Positions 1-9,166 of a stretch of 64,000 nucleotides of DNA are shown here, piece by piece. Each line of letters begins with the position of its first letter. Positions within the stretch are counted from its first letter, which is position 1. The position numbers and the translations under genes are program-made. Source of the stretch: Kocuria salsicia (GTDB lineage Bacteria; Actinomycetota; Actinomycetes; Actinomycetales; Micrococcaceae); contig NZ_VELE01000001.1 of the NCBI RefSeq assembly GCF_007681555.1, positions 496,001 to 560,000 of the forward strand. Direction: 5' to 3'. The notes below the pieces were generated by a model that was not told the DNA's origin, searched no databases, and saw nothing but the letters and a program-made list of their open reading frames with translations.

Positions 1-671
1 GTCTCATCGCGCACGTGCAGCCGCGCCTCGGTGTTGCGGAAGTGACGCATCATGTCCACGAGGTCCACAAGCTCCGGGGCCTCCAGCGCCAGCAGCCACT
101 CGAAGTCGTTGAGCCCGAAGCACGCGATGGTGTTCGCGAGCACCTGGGGGTAGTCGCGCGCCTTCATGCCGTGGTTCTTGAGCATCTCGCTGCGGCGCTC
201 GGGGTTCATGTAATACCAGTCGTAGGAGCGCACGAACGGGTACACGCACACCCAGTCCTTCGGCTCGACACCCCGCGCGAAGGCCGGCGAGTGGTTCGAG
301 GTGAACTCGGCCTCGCGGTGCACGCCCATGGCGTTCCAGGACTGGCGGGTGCCGGCCACCAGCGGTTCCCGGCGCAGCTCGCGCACGGCGGACTGCAGGG
401 CGTCCGGCTCCTTGCCGGTCAGCCAGAGCATCAGGTCCGCGCTCTCGCGCATCCCGGAGACGTCGTACACGCCCCGCACGGTCACGTCCCGCTCCGCCAG
501 CCGCGCCACGAGGGCGTCGAAGCTCTCTCTGCTGGCCGCCGAGTCCGCGTCCTGCGCCCGGTCACCCGTGCGCTCCAGCACCGTGTACTGGGACCAGTAG
601 AGCTTGTCCCCGCCGCCCTGCGCGGCCTCCTGGCCGCCGTGCTCCTGCGTCTTCGCTGCGTGCTCACTCAT
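1..671 (-). CDS. hemQ: HemQ coproheme decarboxylase (3' end outside window)
   Basis: The reverse strand from an ATG at 671 gives about 223 residues with no stop before the window edge, so the C-terminus is missing. The text (YWSQYTVLERTG near the N-terminus, then PFVRSYDWYYMNPERR and NTIACFGLNDFEW) is that of the chlorite-dismutase-like HemQ/ChdC family. Family members oxidatively decarboxylate coproheme III to protoheme in the cytoplasm, the last step of the coproporphyrin-dependent pathway of Gram-positive bacteria. A purine-rich GAAAGGAA lies about 7 nt before the ATG. It follows hemY (107 bp gap) and hemE on the same strand, so an operon is likely. Confidence 0.93.
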   Translation of the reverse strand, partial: MSEHAAKTQEHGGQEAAQGGGDKLYWSQYTVLERTGDRAQDADSAASRESFDALVARLAERDVTVRGVYDVSGMRESADLMLWLTGKEPDALQSAVRELRREPLVAGTRQSWNAMGVHREAEFTSNHSPAFARGVEPKDWVCVYPFVRSYDWYYMNPERRSEMLKNHGMKARDYPQVLANTIACFGLNDFEWLLALEAPELVDLVDMMRHFRNTEARLHVRDE

Positions 672-778
672 CCTGTGCGTTCCTTTCGACTTCTCGTTCT
701 CTTCCGTTCCGCGCCGCGCGTCCGCCGCCGCGCACGGGCCTCCTTGCCCACGACGACGACGCCCGCGCACCGCGGTGC

Positions 779-2290
779 CTAGTGCGGGCTCGTGCCCGCG
801 CTCCCCGAGGGGGTGCCGGTGTCGTAGCCGTGGTGCTCCAGCAGCGTGCGGACCTGCTTTCGGGTGTCCGCGACAACCGCCGCGAGACCCGTTCCGGACA
901 GCCACGCGCCCACGGCGGCGGCGTCCGGGATCTCCTTCAGCGCCCGGCGGAAGCCCGTGACTCGGGCGCTGTGCCCCGCATCCGTGCGTGGCAGCGCCGC
1001 GTGCCAGCGCACGACGTCCGCACCCACGAGCTGCTCCGGCTCGATGGGGACCCCCAGCAGCGTGCTGGCGTCCCCCAGGGCCAGGGCGATGAGGTGCTTG
1101 TCCTCCAGCGCCACTTCCGGGGAGGGGCCGGAGCCGCGCTGCGCCGCACGGCCGTAGGACAGCCGCAGGACGTGCCGGTGCTCACCGGCCTCCCGGGCCA
1201 CCCACTTCCACTTGGCGCTCGCGTGGGTCAGGGCCTTCGCGCGGACGTCCCGGACGTCCTCGCTCACGAGCAGACCCGTGCCGCGCGGGGCGGGGTCCAG
1301 GGCGGGGCAGTCCAGCACGAGCGTGGCCAGCGCAATGCGCGGACCGGAGCGCGGGGTGTAGTTCTGGGCGTCCTGCATGTGGCTGCCCATCAGGCGCACC
1401 GCGGTGGGCCCGTCCGTGGCCATCACGAGCAGCTCGCCGCGCGCCACAGCCGTCTTGTCCCCGTCCATGGGCTGGCGCTGGATGACCATCCAGCCCGGCC
1501 GGCGGGGATCGCGGTCCAGCGCGATCACGTCGTAGCGGGTGACGAGCTTGACGCCCAGCCGCTCGGCGTCGTCCACCAGGCGCTCGCTCAGCAGATTCAT
1601 CCCGCCGTCGAGCCCCGCGACGTTCGAGCCGGCGGGGGTGATTTCGCGCAGCGCGCCGGCCGCGGCCCCCAGGCTGCCGAGCTCTCGCAGTCTGCTGCGC
1701 AGACCGGGCGCGACGGCGTCGACATCCAGACGGTCCGGGTGCATGGAGTAGACGCCGGAGACGAACGGGGACACGAGCCTGTCGACGACGCGCTGACCCA
1801 TGCGGGCGCGCACGAGACCGCCCACGGTGCGCTCGCCGGCTCCCACGGTCGCGGGCAGCACCCGGTCCAGCCGTGCCCGCGCGAGTCCGGCGCGTCCCAG
1901 GGGGACTCGCAGCTCGGGGTCGGAGGGATCCGCGGGAATCCCCAGCACGCCCGAGTGCGGTGCGGGGATGGCGCCCTCGGGCAGGTAGAGCCAAGAGCCC
2001 GCCGGGTCCGGGGTGACCACCCGGTCCGCGAGACCGAGCTCGTCCAGCAGCTCCGGGACGGCGGTGGAACGGGTGGCGAAGGACTCGGCGCCGGAGTCCA
2101 GCACGAGTCCCGCAACCTGGTGTGCACCCACGGCCCCGCCGAAGTGGTCGGAGGCCTCCACCAGGGTCACGCGCAGCCCCGCCGCGGCGAGATCGCGCGC
2201 GGCCGTGAGACCCGCCACGCCGCCACCCACCACGAGTGCGGTCCGAGGGCGCCTGGGGGTGCGCCGTTTCTCACCGGAGGAAGTTGTCAC
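779..2290 (-). CDS. hemY: Coproporphyrinogen III / protoporphyrinogen oxidase
   Basis: A 503-residue FAD-dependent oxidase of the HemY/CgoX family. The dinucleotide-binding motif GGGVAGL is at residues 22-28, followed by the acidic strand end VTLVEASDHFGG. Conserved text such as LDSGAESFATR and SPFVSGVYSMHP follows. In HemQ-containing actinobacteria this enzyme oxidises coproporphyrinogen III to coproporphyrin III at or near the membrane. The GTG start at 2290 overlaps the hemE stop by 4 bases (GTGA), which decides the start and indicates translational coupling. An open frame upstream of this GTG is only the off-frame reading of hemE. Confidence 0.93.
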   Translation of the reverse strand: MTTSSGEKRRTPRRPRTALVVGGGVAGLTAARDLAAAGLRVTLVEASDHFGGAVGAHQVAGLVLDSGAESFATRSTAVPELLDELGLADRVVTPDPAGSWLYLPEGAIPAPHSGVLGIPADPSDPELRVPLGRAGLARARLDRVLPATVGAGERTVGGLVRARMGQRVVDRLVSPFVSGVYSMHPDRLDVDAVAPGLRSRLRELGSLGAAAGALREITPAGSNVAGLDGGMNLLSERLVDDAERLGVKLVTRYDVIALDRDPRRPGWMVIQRQPMDGDKTAVARGELLVMATDGPTAVRLMGSHMQDAQNYTPRSGPRIALATLVLDCPALDPAPRGTGLLVSEDVRDVRAKALTHASAKWKWVAREAGEHRHVLRLSYGRAAQRGSGPSPEVALEDKHLIALALGDASTLLGVPIEPEQLVGADVVRWHAALPRTDAGHSARVTGFRRALKEIPDAAAVGAWLSGTGLAAVVADTRKQVRTLLEHHGYDTGTPSGSAGTSPH

Positions 2291-3525
2291 CGGGTCTCCT
2301 TGTGGATGAAGGTCACGAGTTCGCTCAGCACGTCCGGGTCCGTCTCCGGGGGAACACCGTGGCCCAGGTTGACCACGTGTCCGGGTGCGGTGCGGCCGCG
2401 GCGCAGGACGTCCCGGGTGTGCTCGTGCAGGACCTCCCGCGGTGCGCCCAGCAGGGCGGGGTCGATGTTGCCCTGCACCACGGTACGCTCCCCCAGCCGC
2501 CGGGAGGCCTCGTCCAGCGGGATCCGGTAGTCCACGCCCACGGCGTCCGCACCGGCGTCGCGCATGGCACCCAGCAGCTCCCCCGTGCCGGTGCCGAAGT
2601 GGATCCGGGGCACGCCGAGGTCCTCGACCGCCGCGAGCGCCTGCGCAGAGTGCGCCCGGACGTGCTGCTCGTAGTCCGCGAGCGAGAGGGAGCCGGCCCA
2701 TGAGTCGAACAGCTGCACGGCGCTCGCCCCGGCCTCGACCTGCGCCCGCAGGAACGCCCCGGAGGTGCGGGCCGCCCACTGCGCCAGGGCGTTCCAGGCC
2801 GAGGGGTCCGCGTGCATCATCGTGCGCGGCCGCAGGTGGTCCCGGGACGGCCCGCCCTCCACCGCGTAGGCGGCAATGGTGAACGGGGCTCCCGCGAAGC
2901 CGATCAGAGGGGTGTCCCCGAGCTCCTCGACGGTGCGGGACACAGCCTCGCGGATCGGGTCCAGGGCCGCGTCCGGCAGCTCGGGCAGGGCGGCGACGTC
3001 CGCGGCGGTGCGCACCGGATGCGCCAGCACCGGGCCGCGCCCGGCGACGATGTCCACGTCCACGGACGCGAGCTTCATGGGAACCACGATGTCCGAGAAG
3101 AAGATGGCGGCGTCCACGCCGTGGCGGCGCACCGGCTGCAGCGTGATCTCCGCCGCGAGGGCCGGGTCGAGGCACGCCTCGAGCATCCCCGTGCCTCGGC
3201 GCGCCTCGCGGTACTCCGGCAGGGAGCGGCCCGCCTGACGCATGAACCACACGGGGGTGTGCGGGACCGGCAGGGCGCACAGCGTGCGGATGAGAGCAGA
3301 GTCACGGACCGTGCCGTGCAGCGGGTGGCCCTGCGGCACGCGGGACAGGCGCCGCGCCCAGACTGCCTCGTGCACCCCTGCCGCGTCCGGGCCTGGCGTG
3401 CCCGGTCCTGGCGCGGCCCGGCGGGACCCGCCCGTGCCGTCCGCCACGGTTGGCGCGGCCGCGGCGGGGGTCTCGCTGCTGAGGGGGTCGCGGTGGTCGC
3501 CGTCGCGCTCGATCTGGGAAGCCAT
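2287..3525 (-). CDS. hemE: Uroporphyrinogen decarboxylase
   Basis: Converts uroporphyrinogen III to coproporphyrinogen III in the cytosol. The signature PVWFMRQAGRSLPEYR begins at residue 91 and is followed by PMKLASVDVDIV and GFAGAPFTIAAY. From the chosen ATG at 3525 the protein has 412 residues, about 60-70 more than usual, because of an Ala/Gly/Pro-rich N-terminal extension that looks disordered. GGGGAG lies 4 nt before this ATG; an in-frame ATG at 3537 has no comparable site. The gene is divergent from hemA across about 170 bp and is coupled to hemY downstream. Confidence 0.93.
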   Translation of the reverse strand: MASQIERDGDHRDPLSSETPAAAAPTVADGTGGSRRAAPGPGTPGPDAAGVHEAVWARRLSRVPQGHPLHGTVRDSALIRTLCALPVPHTPVWFMRQAGRSLPEYREARRGTGMLEACLDPALAAEITLQPVRRHGVDAAIFFSDIVVPMKLASVDVDIVAGRGPVLAHPVRTAADVAALPELPDAALDPIREAVSRTVEELGDTPLIGFAGAPFTIAAYAVEGGPSRDHLRPRTMMHADPSAWNALAQWAARTSGAFLRAQVEAGASAVQLFDSWAGSLSLADYEQHVRAHSAQALAAVEDLGVPRIHFGTGTGELLGAMRDAGADAVGVDYRIPLDEASRRLGERTVVQGNIDPALLGAPREVLHEHTRDVLRRGRTAPGHVVNLGHGVPPETDPDVLSELVTFIHKETR

Positions 3526-3698
3526 AGTGCTCCCCATTGTGCCAAAGGAGACCTGGGACTTTTGGCGACGGACTGTCCGTCCCGCCCGGTGCCGGGCCCG
3601 CCCGCCTGCCCGAGTCGAGGGGCTGCCCTTCCGGGCCCAGGGGCCGCCCGTGGCTATGCTGGGCGTAGCGCATCGACTTCGTCTAGGATGGCTTGATT

Positions 3699-5015
3699 GT
3701 GGTTCTCTTCTGTCTTGTCGCATCCCACCGATCCGTTGACCTCAACACTGTTGCCCGGTTGAGCACCGGAGCCCTCGGTGTGGCCGAGGACGCCGTCTCC
3801 ACGGGAGCGCTGGCGGGCGCCGTGACGCTGTCCACCTGCAACCGGCTGGAGTTCTACGGCGAGGTCCCGGGCGAGGCCCCCGGTCTCGTGCACCGGGCCC
3901 AGCAGGACGTTGCCCAACGGATCTCCGAACGCTGCGGGCTGGACGCGGGCTTCGTGCTCGAGACCATGGACGCGCACGAGGGTGAGGGCGTGCCCCGCCA
4001 CCTCTTCACCGTGGTATCCGGGCTGGAGTCCGCCGTCGTCGGCGAGCGGGAGATCACCGGTCAGGTGCGACGCGCCCTGAACCAGTCCCGCCAGTCCGGC
4101 ACCGCCTCCCCCCACCTCGTCCAGCTCTTCGAGGCCGCCGCCCGCACCGCGCGCGAGGTGGGCACCCGCACCGCGCTCGGCGAGCGTGGCCGGTCCATCG
4201 TCTCGGTGGCCCTCGACCTCGCGGATGACATCACCCCCGGGCAGTGGCCCCGCCGCCGCGCCCTGGTCTTCGGCACCGGCGCCTACGCCGGCGCCACCAT
4301 GGCTGCCCTTCGCGACCGAGGCTGCGCGGACATCGAGGTCTACTCCGGCTCCGGGCGCGCCCAGCAGTTCACGGACCAGCGCGGCGGCTCCCCCGTCACG
4401 CAGGTGGAGTTGCCCGCGGCGCTGCGCCGGGCCGACGTCGTCATCGGCTGCTCCGGAGGCTCGGCGCCCATGCCCGCGGACGTGTTCCCGGAGGGGCCCC
4501 GCACGGTGGTCGACCTCGCCCTGGCGCGGGACTTCGACCCCGCCGTCGCGGACCTGCCCGAGGTGGAACTGATCACCCTGGAGTCCGTGCGCGTGGCCGC
4601 ACCCGAGGAGACCCTCGAGTCCGTGAGTGCCGCGCGGGAGATCGTGGATCACGCGGCCCAGCGCTTCGAGGCGGCCCGCAGCGCACGGGGCATGGACGAG
4701 GCGATCGTGGCACTGCGCAAGCACACCATGTCCGTGCTGGACGCGGAGCTCAAGAAGGTCCGCACCCACCACGGCTGCACGGGTGCGGAAGAGCAGATCG
4801 AGCTGGCCATGCGCCGCATGGTGCGCTCGCTGCTGCACACGCCCACCGTGCGGGCCCGCCAGCTCGCCGCCGAGGGCCGCGCGGACGAGTACATCACCGG
4901 ATTGGAAGCGCTGTACGGCCTGGAGGTCGGTTCACCCAGCACCGCAGGGGAAGCACAGGAACCCCCCGCTGAACGATCCTCCTCAGACACCCCCCGACCG
5001 CGTGCCGCGGGATGA
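3699..5015 (+). CDS. hemA: Glutamyl-tRNA reductase
   Basis: 438 residues from GTG at 3699. The N-terminal catalytic domain contains TLSTCNRLEFY with the nucleophilic Cys at residue 47. It is followed by the ESAVVGEREITGQVR segment, an NADPH-binding region (VFGTGAYAGATM) and a helical dimerisation domain. The enzyme reduces Glu-tRNA(Glu) to glutamate-1-semialdehyde, the committed step of tetrapyrrole synthesis. A TTG at 3693 is also possible, but VVLFCLVASH is where relatives begin. The last ~30 residues are Pro/Ser-rich and variable. It is divergent from hemE, so the two probably share regulation. Confidence 0.94.
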   Translation: MVLFCLVASHRSVDLNTVARLSTGALGVAEDAVSTGALAGAVTLSTCNRLEFYGEVPGEAPGLVHRAQQDVAQRISERCGLDAGFVLETMDAHEGEGVPRHLFTVVSGLESAVVGEREITGQVRRALNQSRQSGTASPHLVQLFEAAARTAREVGTRTALGERGRSIVSVALDLADDITPGQWPRRRALVFGTGAYAGATMAALRDRGCADIEVYSGSGRAQQFTDQRGGSPVTQVELPAALRRADVVIGCSGGSAPMPADVFPEGPRTVVDLALARDFDPAVADLPEVELITLESVRVAAPEETLESVSAAREIVDHAAQRFEAARSARGMDEAIVALRKHTMSVLDAELKKVRTHHGCTGAEEQIELAMRRMVRSLLHTPTVRARQLAAEGRADEYITGLEALYGLEVGSPSTAGEAQEPPAERSSSDTPRPRAAG

Positions 5016-5055
5016 CGACACCACGGGCGTGCCGCCCGGACCGGAGGAGGACCCC

Positions 5056-5736
5056 ATGAACGCGACCGATCTCGGCGAGGCGCGCAGCCGTTCCGAGCAC
5101 CCCCGAGCACGCCGGATGAGCCGGGACCAGCGTCGGGAGCAGCTACTCAGCACCGCCCTGCGGGTCTTCTCCGAGGGCGGCTACCACGCCACGTCCATGG
5201 ACGAGATCGCCACGGCGGCGGGTGTGTCCAAGCCCGTGCTGTACCAGCACTTCCCCGGCAAGCGTGAGCTGTTCCTCGGCCTCGTGGAGTTCACGCTCCG
5301 GGAGCTCTCCGAGCGCTTGGAGGCCTCCCTGTCCGCTGCGGACACGGACAAGGAGCGGGTGCGCAACGTGATCGACACGCACTTCGGCTTCGTGTGCACC
5401 AGCCCCGTGGCCCACAAGCTCGTGTTCTCCGCGGACCTGATGTCCTTCCCGGAGGTTGCCGCCCAGCTGGACGAGTTCTACGAGCGGGTCGCGGAGGCCG
5501 TGGCAGCCCTGTTGGGACCCAACGCGGGCATCCCCGCGCTGCAGGCCACCCTGCTCTCCCGCGGTCTCGTGCACATGGTGCAGTCCTCCGCGGTGTTCTG
5601 GGTCAACCACCCGGACTCCGGCCCCCGGGAGGAGGTGCAGGAGCAGGTTTTCCGTTTAGCCTGGGGCGGAATCAGGATGCTCGACGAGGGCCGGGCCGAG
5701 GCGGCTCCTAGACTGAGCGGCGACGATCACGCCTGA
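5056..5736 (+). CDS. TetR/AcrR-family regulator
   Basis: 226 residues. A TetR helix-turn-helix lies at about residues 23-68 (TALRVFSEGGYHATSMDEIA, then GVSKPVLYQHFPGKRELF), followed by a helical ligand/dimer domain. GGAGGAGG lies 5 nt before the ATG at 5056 and fixes the start; an open frame further upstream is off-frame hemA. The pairing with DUF3107 and a RhlE-type helicase is the one found in mycobacteria (Rv3208-TB9.4-rhlE). The effector and targets cannot be told from the sequence. Confidence 0.9.
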   Translation: MNATDLGEARSRSEHPRARRMSRDQRREQLLSTALRVFSEGGYHATSMDEIATAAGVSKPVLYQHFPGKRELFLGLVEFTLRELSERLEASLSAADTDKERVRNVIDTHFGFVCTSPVAHKLVFSADLMSFPEVAAQLDEFYERVAEAVAALLGPNAGIPALQATLLSRGLVHMVQSSAVFWVNHPDSGPREEVQEQVFRLAWGGIRMLDEGRAEAAPRLSGDDHA

Positions 5737-5827
5737 CACGGCACGCCGCCCCGGAGGTGGCACCGAGTCCGGCACACAGGACACCCACCGGCGCGCGGTG
5801 AGCGCGCGCCGTCGCAGGAGGCAAGCC

Positions 5828-6061
5828 ATGGAAATCAAGATCGGCATCCAGAACGTGGCCCGCGAGCTCGTCGTGAACTCGGAGCTCGGCGCGGAGGAGG
5901 TCCAGGCCAAGGTCAGCGAGGCCCTGCAGTCCGGCACGCCGCTCGTGCTCCAGGACACCAAGGGCAGCACCACCGTGGTCCCCGCCGCGAGCATCGGCTA
6001 CGTGGAGACCGGCCAGGAGACCAAGCGCAAGGTGGGCTTCACGCCGCTGCCCCTCGGCTGA
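5828..6061 (+). CDS. DUF3107 small protein (TB9.4-like)
   Basis: 77 residues, the normal size for DUF3107, beginning MEIKIGIQNVARELVV and ending VGFTPLPLG. GCAGGAGG lies before the ATG at 5828. The function is not established; the mycobacterial homologue TB9.4 is a small conserved actinobacterial protein. It sits 91 bp downstream of the TetR gene and ends just before a strong terminator-like hairpin. Confidence 0.9.
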   Translation: MEIKIGIQNVARELVVNSELGAEEVQAKVSEALQSGTPLVLQDTKGSTTVVPAASIGYVETGQETKRKVGFTPLPLG

Positions 6062-6122
6062 TCCGCTCAAACGCCCCGGGACGCCCGACGCCGCCCGGCG
6101 CCACCACCAGGACCCGCCGTGC

Positions 6123-6151
6123 GTGCCCCCGGACCTCCCGTCCGGGGGCAC
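6123..6151 (+). terminator. Hairpin after the DUF3107 gene
   Basis: Perfect 12-bp stem GTGCCCCCGGAC / GTCCGGGGGCAC with a 5-nt loop. There is no T tract, as is common for high-GC actinobacterial terminators. It separates the DUF3107 transcript from the helicase gene. Confidence 0.7.
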
Positions 6152-6413
6152 CGTGCGTGCAGCAGGTACACTGGGACTGTTTGCCAGGATGACCGGTCGT
6201 CCCACGAGACCGTCACGTTCACTTGTCACCCGTTTTCGAGGATCCCGCCCGGAGAGCCCCAGCGCCCTCCGCAGAGCGCTCGGACGGGGTGCGTTTCACG
6301 ATCGGCTTCCTCTCACCGCGCGGCGGCCCCCGGCCCGCGCCGCCCGTCCACCAGGACGGACTCGGCAGCGGACACCGCGGTTCGTGCCCCGCGCCAACCC
6401 GTGAAGGACTTTC
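6152..6413 (+). promoter_or_regulatory. Probable promoter and long leader of the helicase gene
   Basis: 262 bp between the terminator and the helicase start with no supported gene. A -10-like TACACT lies at 6167-6172; if it is used, the 5' leader is about 230 nt. Long leaders are typical of cold-responsive DEAD-box helicases, but that link is inference. No convincing -35 element is visible. Confidence 0.3.
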
Positions 6414-8117
6414 GTGACCGACATCACCGCAACACCGCAGGACGAAGCCCCCGAGCTCGACGAGGCCGGGACCCAGGCCGTCGAGACCGCCGAGCCCGTG
6501 GCCGAGACCACGTTCGCGGACTTCGGCGTCCGCCAGGACATCGTGGACGCCCTCGCCGCCCACGGCATCACCTCCCCGTTCCCCATCCAGGCCATGACGC
6601 TGCCCATCGCGCTGTCCGGGCAGGACATCATCGGCCAGGCCAAGACCGGCACGGGCAAGACCCTCGGCTTCGGCATCCCCGCGCTGCAGCGCGCCGTGGG
6701 GCGGGACGACGCCGGGTGGGAGCAGCTCAAGAAGCCTGGCGCCCCCCAGGCCCTGATCGTGGTCCCCACGCGTGAGCTCGCCGTGCAGGTGGGCAGCGAC
6801 CTCGCGATCGCCGCGAAGACCCGCAACGCCCGCGTGGCCACGATCTACGGCGGGCGGCCCTACGAGTCGCAGATCGCCGAGCTGGAGAAGGGCGTGGAGG
6901 TCGTGGTGGGCACCCCCGGGCGCCTGATCGACCTCAGCCGGCAGCGCTACCTGGACCTGAGCCACGTGCGCATGGTCGTACTGGACGAGGCGGACGAGAT
7001 GCTGGACCTCGGCTTCCTCCCGGACGTCGAGAAGCTGCTCGCGAGCGTTCCCGAGGTGCGACAGACCATGCTGTTCTCGGCCACCATGCCGGGCCCCGTG
7101 GTCGCCATGGCGCGCCGCTACATGACCCACCCGATGCACATCCGCGCGGCCGCCCCGGACGAGGGCACCACCAAGAAGGACATCCGCCAGGTCATCTACC
7201 GCGCACACCACCTGGACAAGGATGAGGTGGTGGCGCGCATCCTGCAGGCCGAGGGCCGCGGACGCAGCATCATCTTCACGCGCACCAAGCGCGCAGCCGC
7301 GAAGCTCGCGGACGAGCTGATCCACCGTGGCTTCGCCGCCGCTCCCCTGCACGGGGACCTCGGCCAGGGTGCCCGTGAGCAGGCGCTGCGCGCCTTCCGC
7401 CACGGCAAGGTTGACGTGCTGGTCGCCACGGACGTGGCCGCCCGCGGCATCGACGTGGAGGACGTCACCCATGTCATCAACTTCCAGTGCCCCGAGGACG
7501 AGAAGACCTACCTGCACCGCACGGGCCGCACCGGGCGCGCAGGCAACAAGGGCACGGCCATCACGTTCGTGGACTGGGACGACGTCCCCCGCTGGCGGCT
7601 GATCGACAAGGCCCTGGATCTCGGCATCCCCGAGCCCGTGGAGACCTACTCATCCTCCGAGCACCTCTACACGGACCTCGACATCCCGCGCACGGCCAAG
7701 GGCAAGCTGCCCCGCTCCCAGCGCACGCTCGAGGGCCTCGCCGGCGAGGAGCTCGAGGACCTGGGCGACGCCCGCCCGGCGCGCGGCGACAAGCGCTCCC
7801 CGGGCGGCTCGCGCGACGGCTCGGGGTCACGACGTCGCTCGGGCACTTCCGGCGGCGGCTCCGGCCGTAGCCGCTCCCGGGGCTCGGGCCGCGGTCGCTC
7901 GGATGGCCCCGGCCGTTCGGGCGAGCGCTCGCGGGACGGCTCCGCTGGCGAGAAGGCCGGCGGTGAGGGCTCCCGCGAGGACTCCACCCGGGCTCCACGC
8001 GAGAAGTCCATGGAGAACTCGGGAACCGGGGCGAAGCGGCGTCGTCGGCGACGCCGTCCCTCGGGTCAGAACCGGCCCGCCCAGGGCGAGCAGAACTCCC
8101 CCGCCGCCCAGGACTGA
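6414..8117 (+). CDS. DEAD-box RNA helicase (RhlE/CsdA type)
   Basis: 567 residues. All core motifs are present in order: FPIQAMTLPIALSG (Q motif), AKTGTGKT (Walker A), VPTRELA, GTPGRLID, VLDEADEML (DEAD), SATMP (SAT), then IIFTRTKR, TDVAARGIDVE and HRTGRTGR in the second RecA domain. An ATP-dependent RNA-remodelling role is expected. From about residue 455 the tail is Gly/Ser/Arg-rich and ends in a basic KRRRRRRRPS cluster, likely an RNA-binding disordered tail. The start is GTG at 6414 with GAAGGA upstream. The DNA methyltransferase begins 5 bp after its stop. Confidence 0.95.
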   Translation: MTDITATPQDEAPELDEAGTQAVETAEPVAETTFADFGVRQDIVDALAAHGITSPFPIQAMTLPIALSGQDIIGQAKTGTGKTLGFGIPALQRAVGRDDAGWEQLKKPGAPQALIVVPTRELAVQVGSDLAIAAKTRNARVATIYGGRPYESQIAELEKGVEVVVGTPGRLIDLSRQRYLDLSHVRMVVLDEADEMLDLGFLPDVEKLLASVPEVRQTMLFSATMPGPVVAMARRYMTHPMHIRAAAPDEGTTKKDIRQVIYRAHHLDKDEVVARILQAEGRGRSIIFTRTKRAAAKLADELIHRGFAAAPLHGDLGQGAREQALRAFRHGKVDVLVATDVAARGIDVEDVTHVINFQCPEDEKTYLHRTGRTGRAGNKGTAITFVDWDDVPRWRLIDKALDLGIPEPVETYSSSEHLYTDLDIPRTAKGKLPRSQRTLEGLAGEELEDLGDARPARGDKRSPGGSRDGSGSRRRSGTSGGGSGRSRSRGSGRGRSDGPGRSGERSRDGSAGEKAGGEGSREDSTRAPREKSMENSGTGAKRRRRRRRPSGQNRPAQGEQNSPAAQD

Positions 8118-8122
8118 GGCGG

Positions 8123-8995
8123 ATGACGGCGCGGGCGCCCTTCGCGTTCGACCCGCAGGGCGTCAGTGCCGTGGTGGCCGGTGAGAACCTCACGGTCCTG
8201 GAGTCGCTGCCGGACGAGAGCTTCTCCCTGATCTACCTGGATCCCCCGTTCAACACGGGCCGGGACCAGGTGCGGCGCACCACCCGTTCCATCCACCGTG
8301 CGGCGGGCGAGGGCGACCGCGTGGGCTTCGCGGGCCGCTCCTACGAGACGGTGCTCGGCAGCCTGCGCCGCTACGAGGACTCCTTCGCGGACTACCTGGG
8401 CTTCCTGGAGCCCCGGCTGCTGCACGCCCGGCGCGTGCTCGCCAGCCACGGGACCCTGTACGTGCACCTGGACTATCGCGAGGTGCACTACGTGAAGATC
8501 CTGCTGGACGCCCTGTTCGGGCGGGAGTGCTTCCTCAACGAGATCGTCTGGGCCTACGACTTCGGGGCGCGCACGCTCAAGCGCTGGCCCGCGAAGCACG
8601 ACACCATCCTGGTCTATGTGAAGGACCCGGACGCCTACCACTTCAACTCCGAGGACGTGGACCGCGAGCCGTACATGGCCCCCGGTCTCGTGGGCCCGGC
8701 CAAGGCCGCCCGCGGCAAGCTGCCCACGGACGTGTGGTGGCACACGATCGTCTCCCCCACGGGCCGGGAGAAGACCGGCTACCCCACCCAGAAGCCGGAG
8801 GGGGTGCTGCGGCGCATCGTCACGGCGTCATCGCGCCCCGGTGACTGGGTGCTCGACTTCTTCGCCGGCTCCGGGACCACCGGCGCGGTCTGCGCCGCCC
8901 TGGACCGCCGGTTCGTGCTGGTGGACAGCAACCCGGAGTCCGTGGCGGTCATGCACCGCCGCCTCCCGGGCGTCCCGGTGCTGCGCGCCCCCTGA
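8123..8995 (+). CDS. Orphan DNA methyltransferase (N6-adenine/N4-cytosine, beta class)
   Basis: 290 residues. Catalytic motif IV, DPPFNTG, is N-terminal (residues 40-46). The PTQKP motif (about 220) and AdoMet motif I, FFAGSGTT (246-253), are C-terminal. This permuted order is the beta class of amino-methyltransferases (PF01555 family). No restriction endonuclease or specificity subunit lies nearby. The gene starts 5 bp after the helicase stop and is probably co-transcribed with it. The recognition sequence cannot be inferred. A housekeeping epigenetic role is possible; an RNA substrate is not excluded. Confidence 0.85.
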   Translation: MTARAPFAFDPQGVSAVVAGENLTVLESLPDESFSLIYLDPPFNTGRDQVRRTTRSIHRAAGEGDRVGFAGRSYETVLGSLRRYEDSFADYLGFLEPRLLHARRVLASHGTLYVHLDYREVHYVKILLDALFGRECFLNEIVWAYDFGARTLKRWPAKHDTILVYVKDPDAYHFNSEDVDREPYMAPGLVGPAKAARGKLPTDVWWHTIVSPTGREKTGYPTQKPEGVLRRIVTASSRPGDWVLDFFAGSGTTGAVCAALDRRFVLVDSNPESVAVMHRRLPGVPVLRAP

Positions 8996-9166
8996 GCGGG
9001 CCGTTCGCCGAGCAGGCCGAGGACGACGCGCCGCCCACCGACTGTCCCGACCACCGGTCCCGAACCGACGGCAGCACCTGCTTTCCATCCGGTGGGGAGA
9101 CGGCTTGACCAGAGGTCGCGGCCGCCCCTCGCCGACGACGCCGCGCTCCGGTCACCGCTGCCGACC
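8996..9166. other. Spacer between convergent genes
   Basis: 171 bp between the methyltransferase and the PHP gene. I see no clear hairpin or small gene. It contains one copy (9134-9143) of the dispersed 10-mer GACGACGCCG described in the findings. Confidence 0.4.

Noticed and set aside
779-3280. A single 833-residue hemE-hemY fusion
   Set aside because: The upstream part of this frame is the off-frame reading of hemE. True hemE ends at 2287 and hemY starts at the overlapping GTG at 2290.
8123-8995. Complete restriction-modification system
   Set aside because: No endonuclease-like or specificity gene lies within several kilobases, and the neighbours are housekeeping genes.
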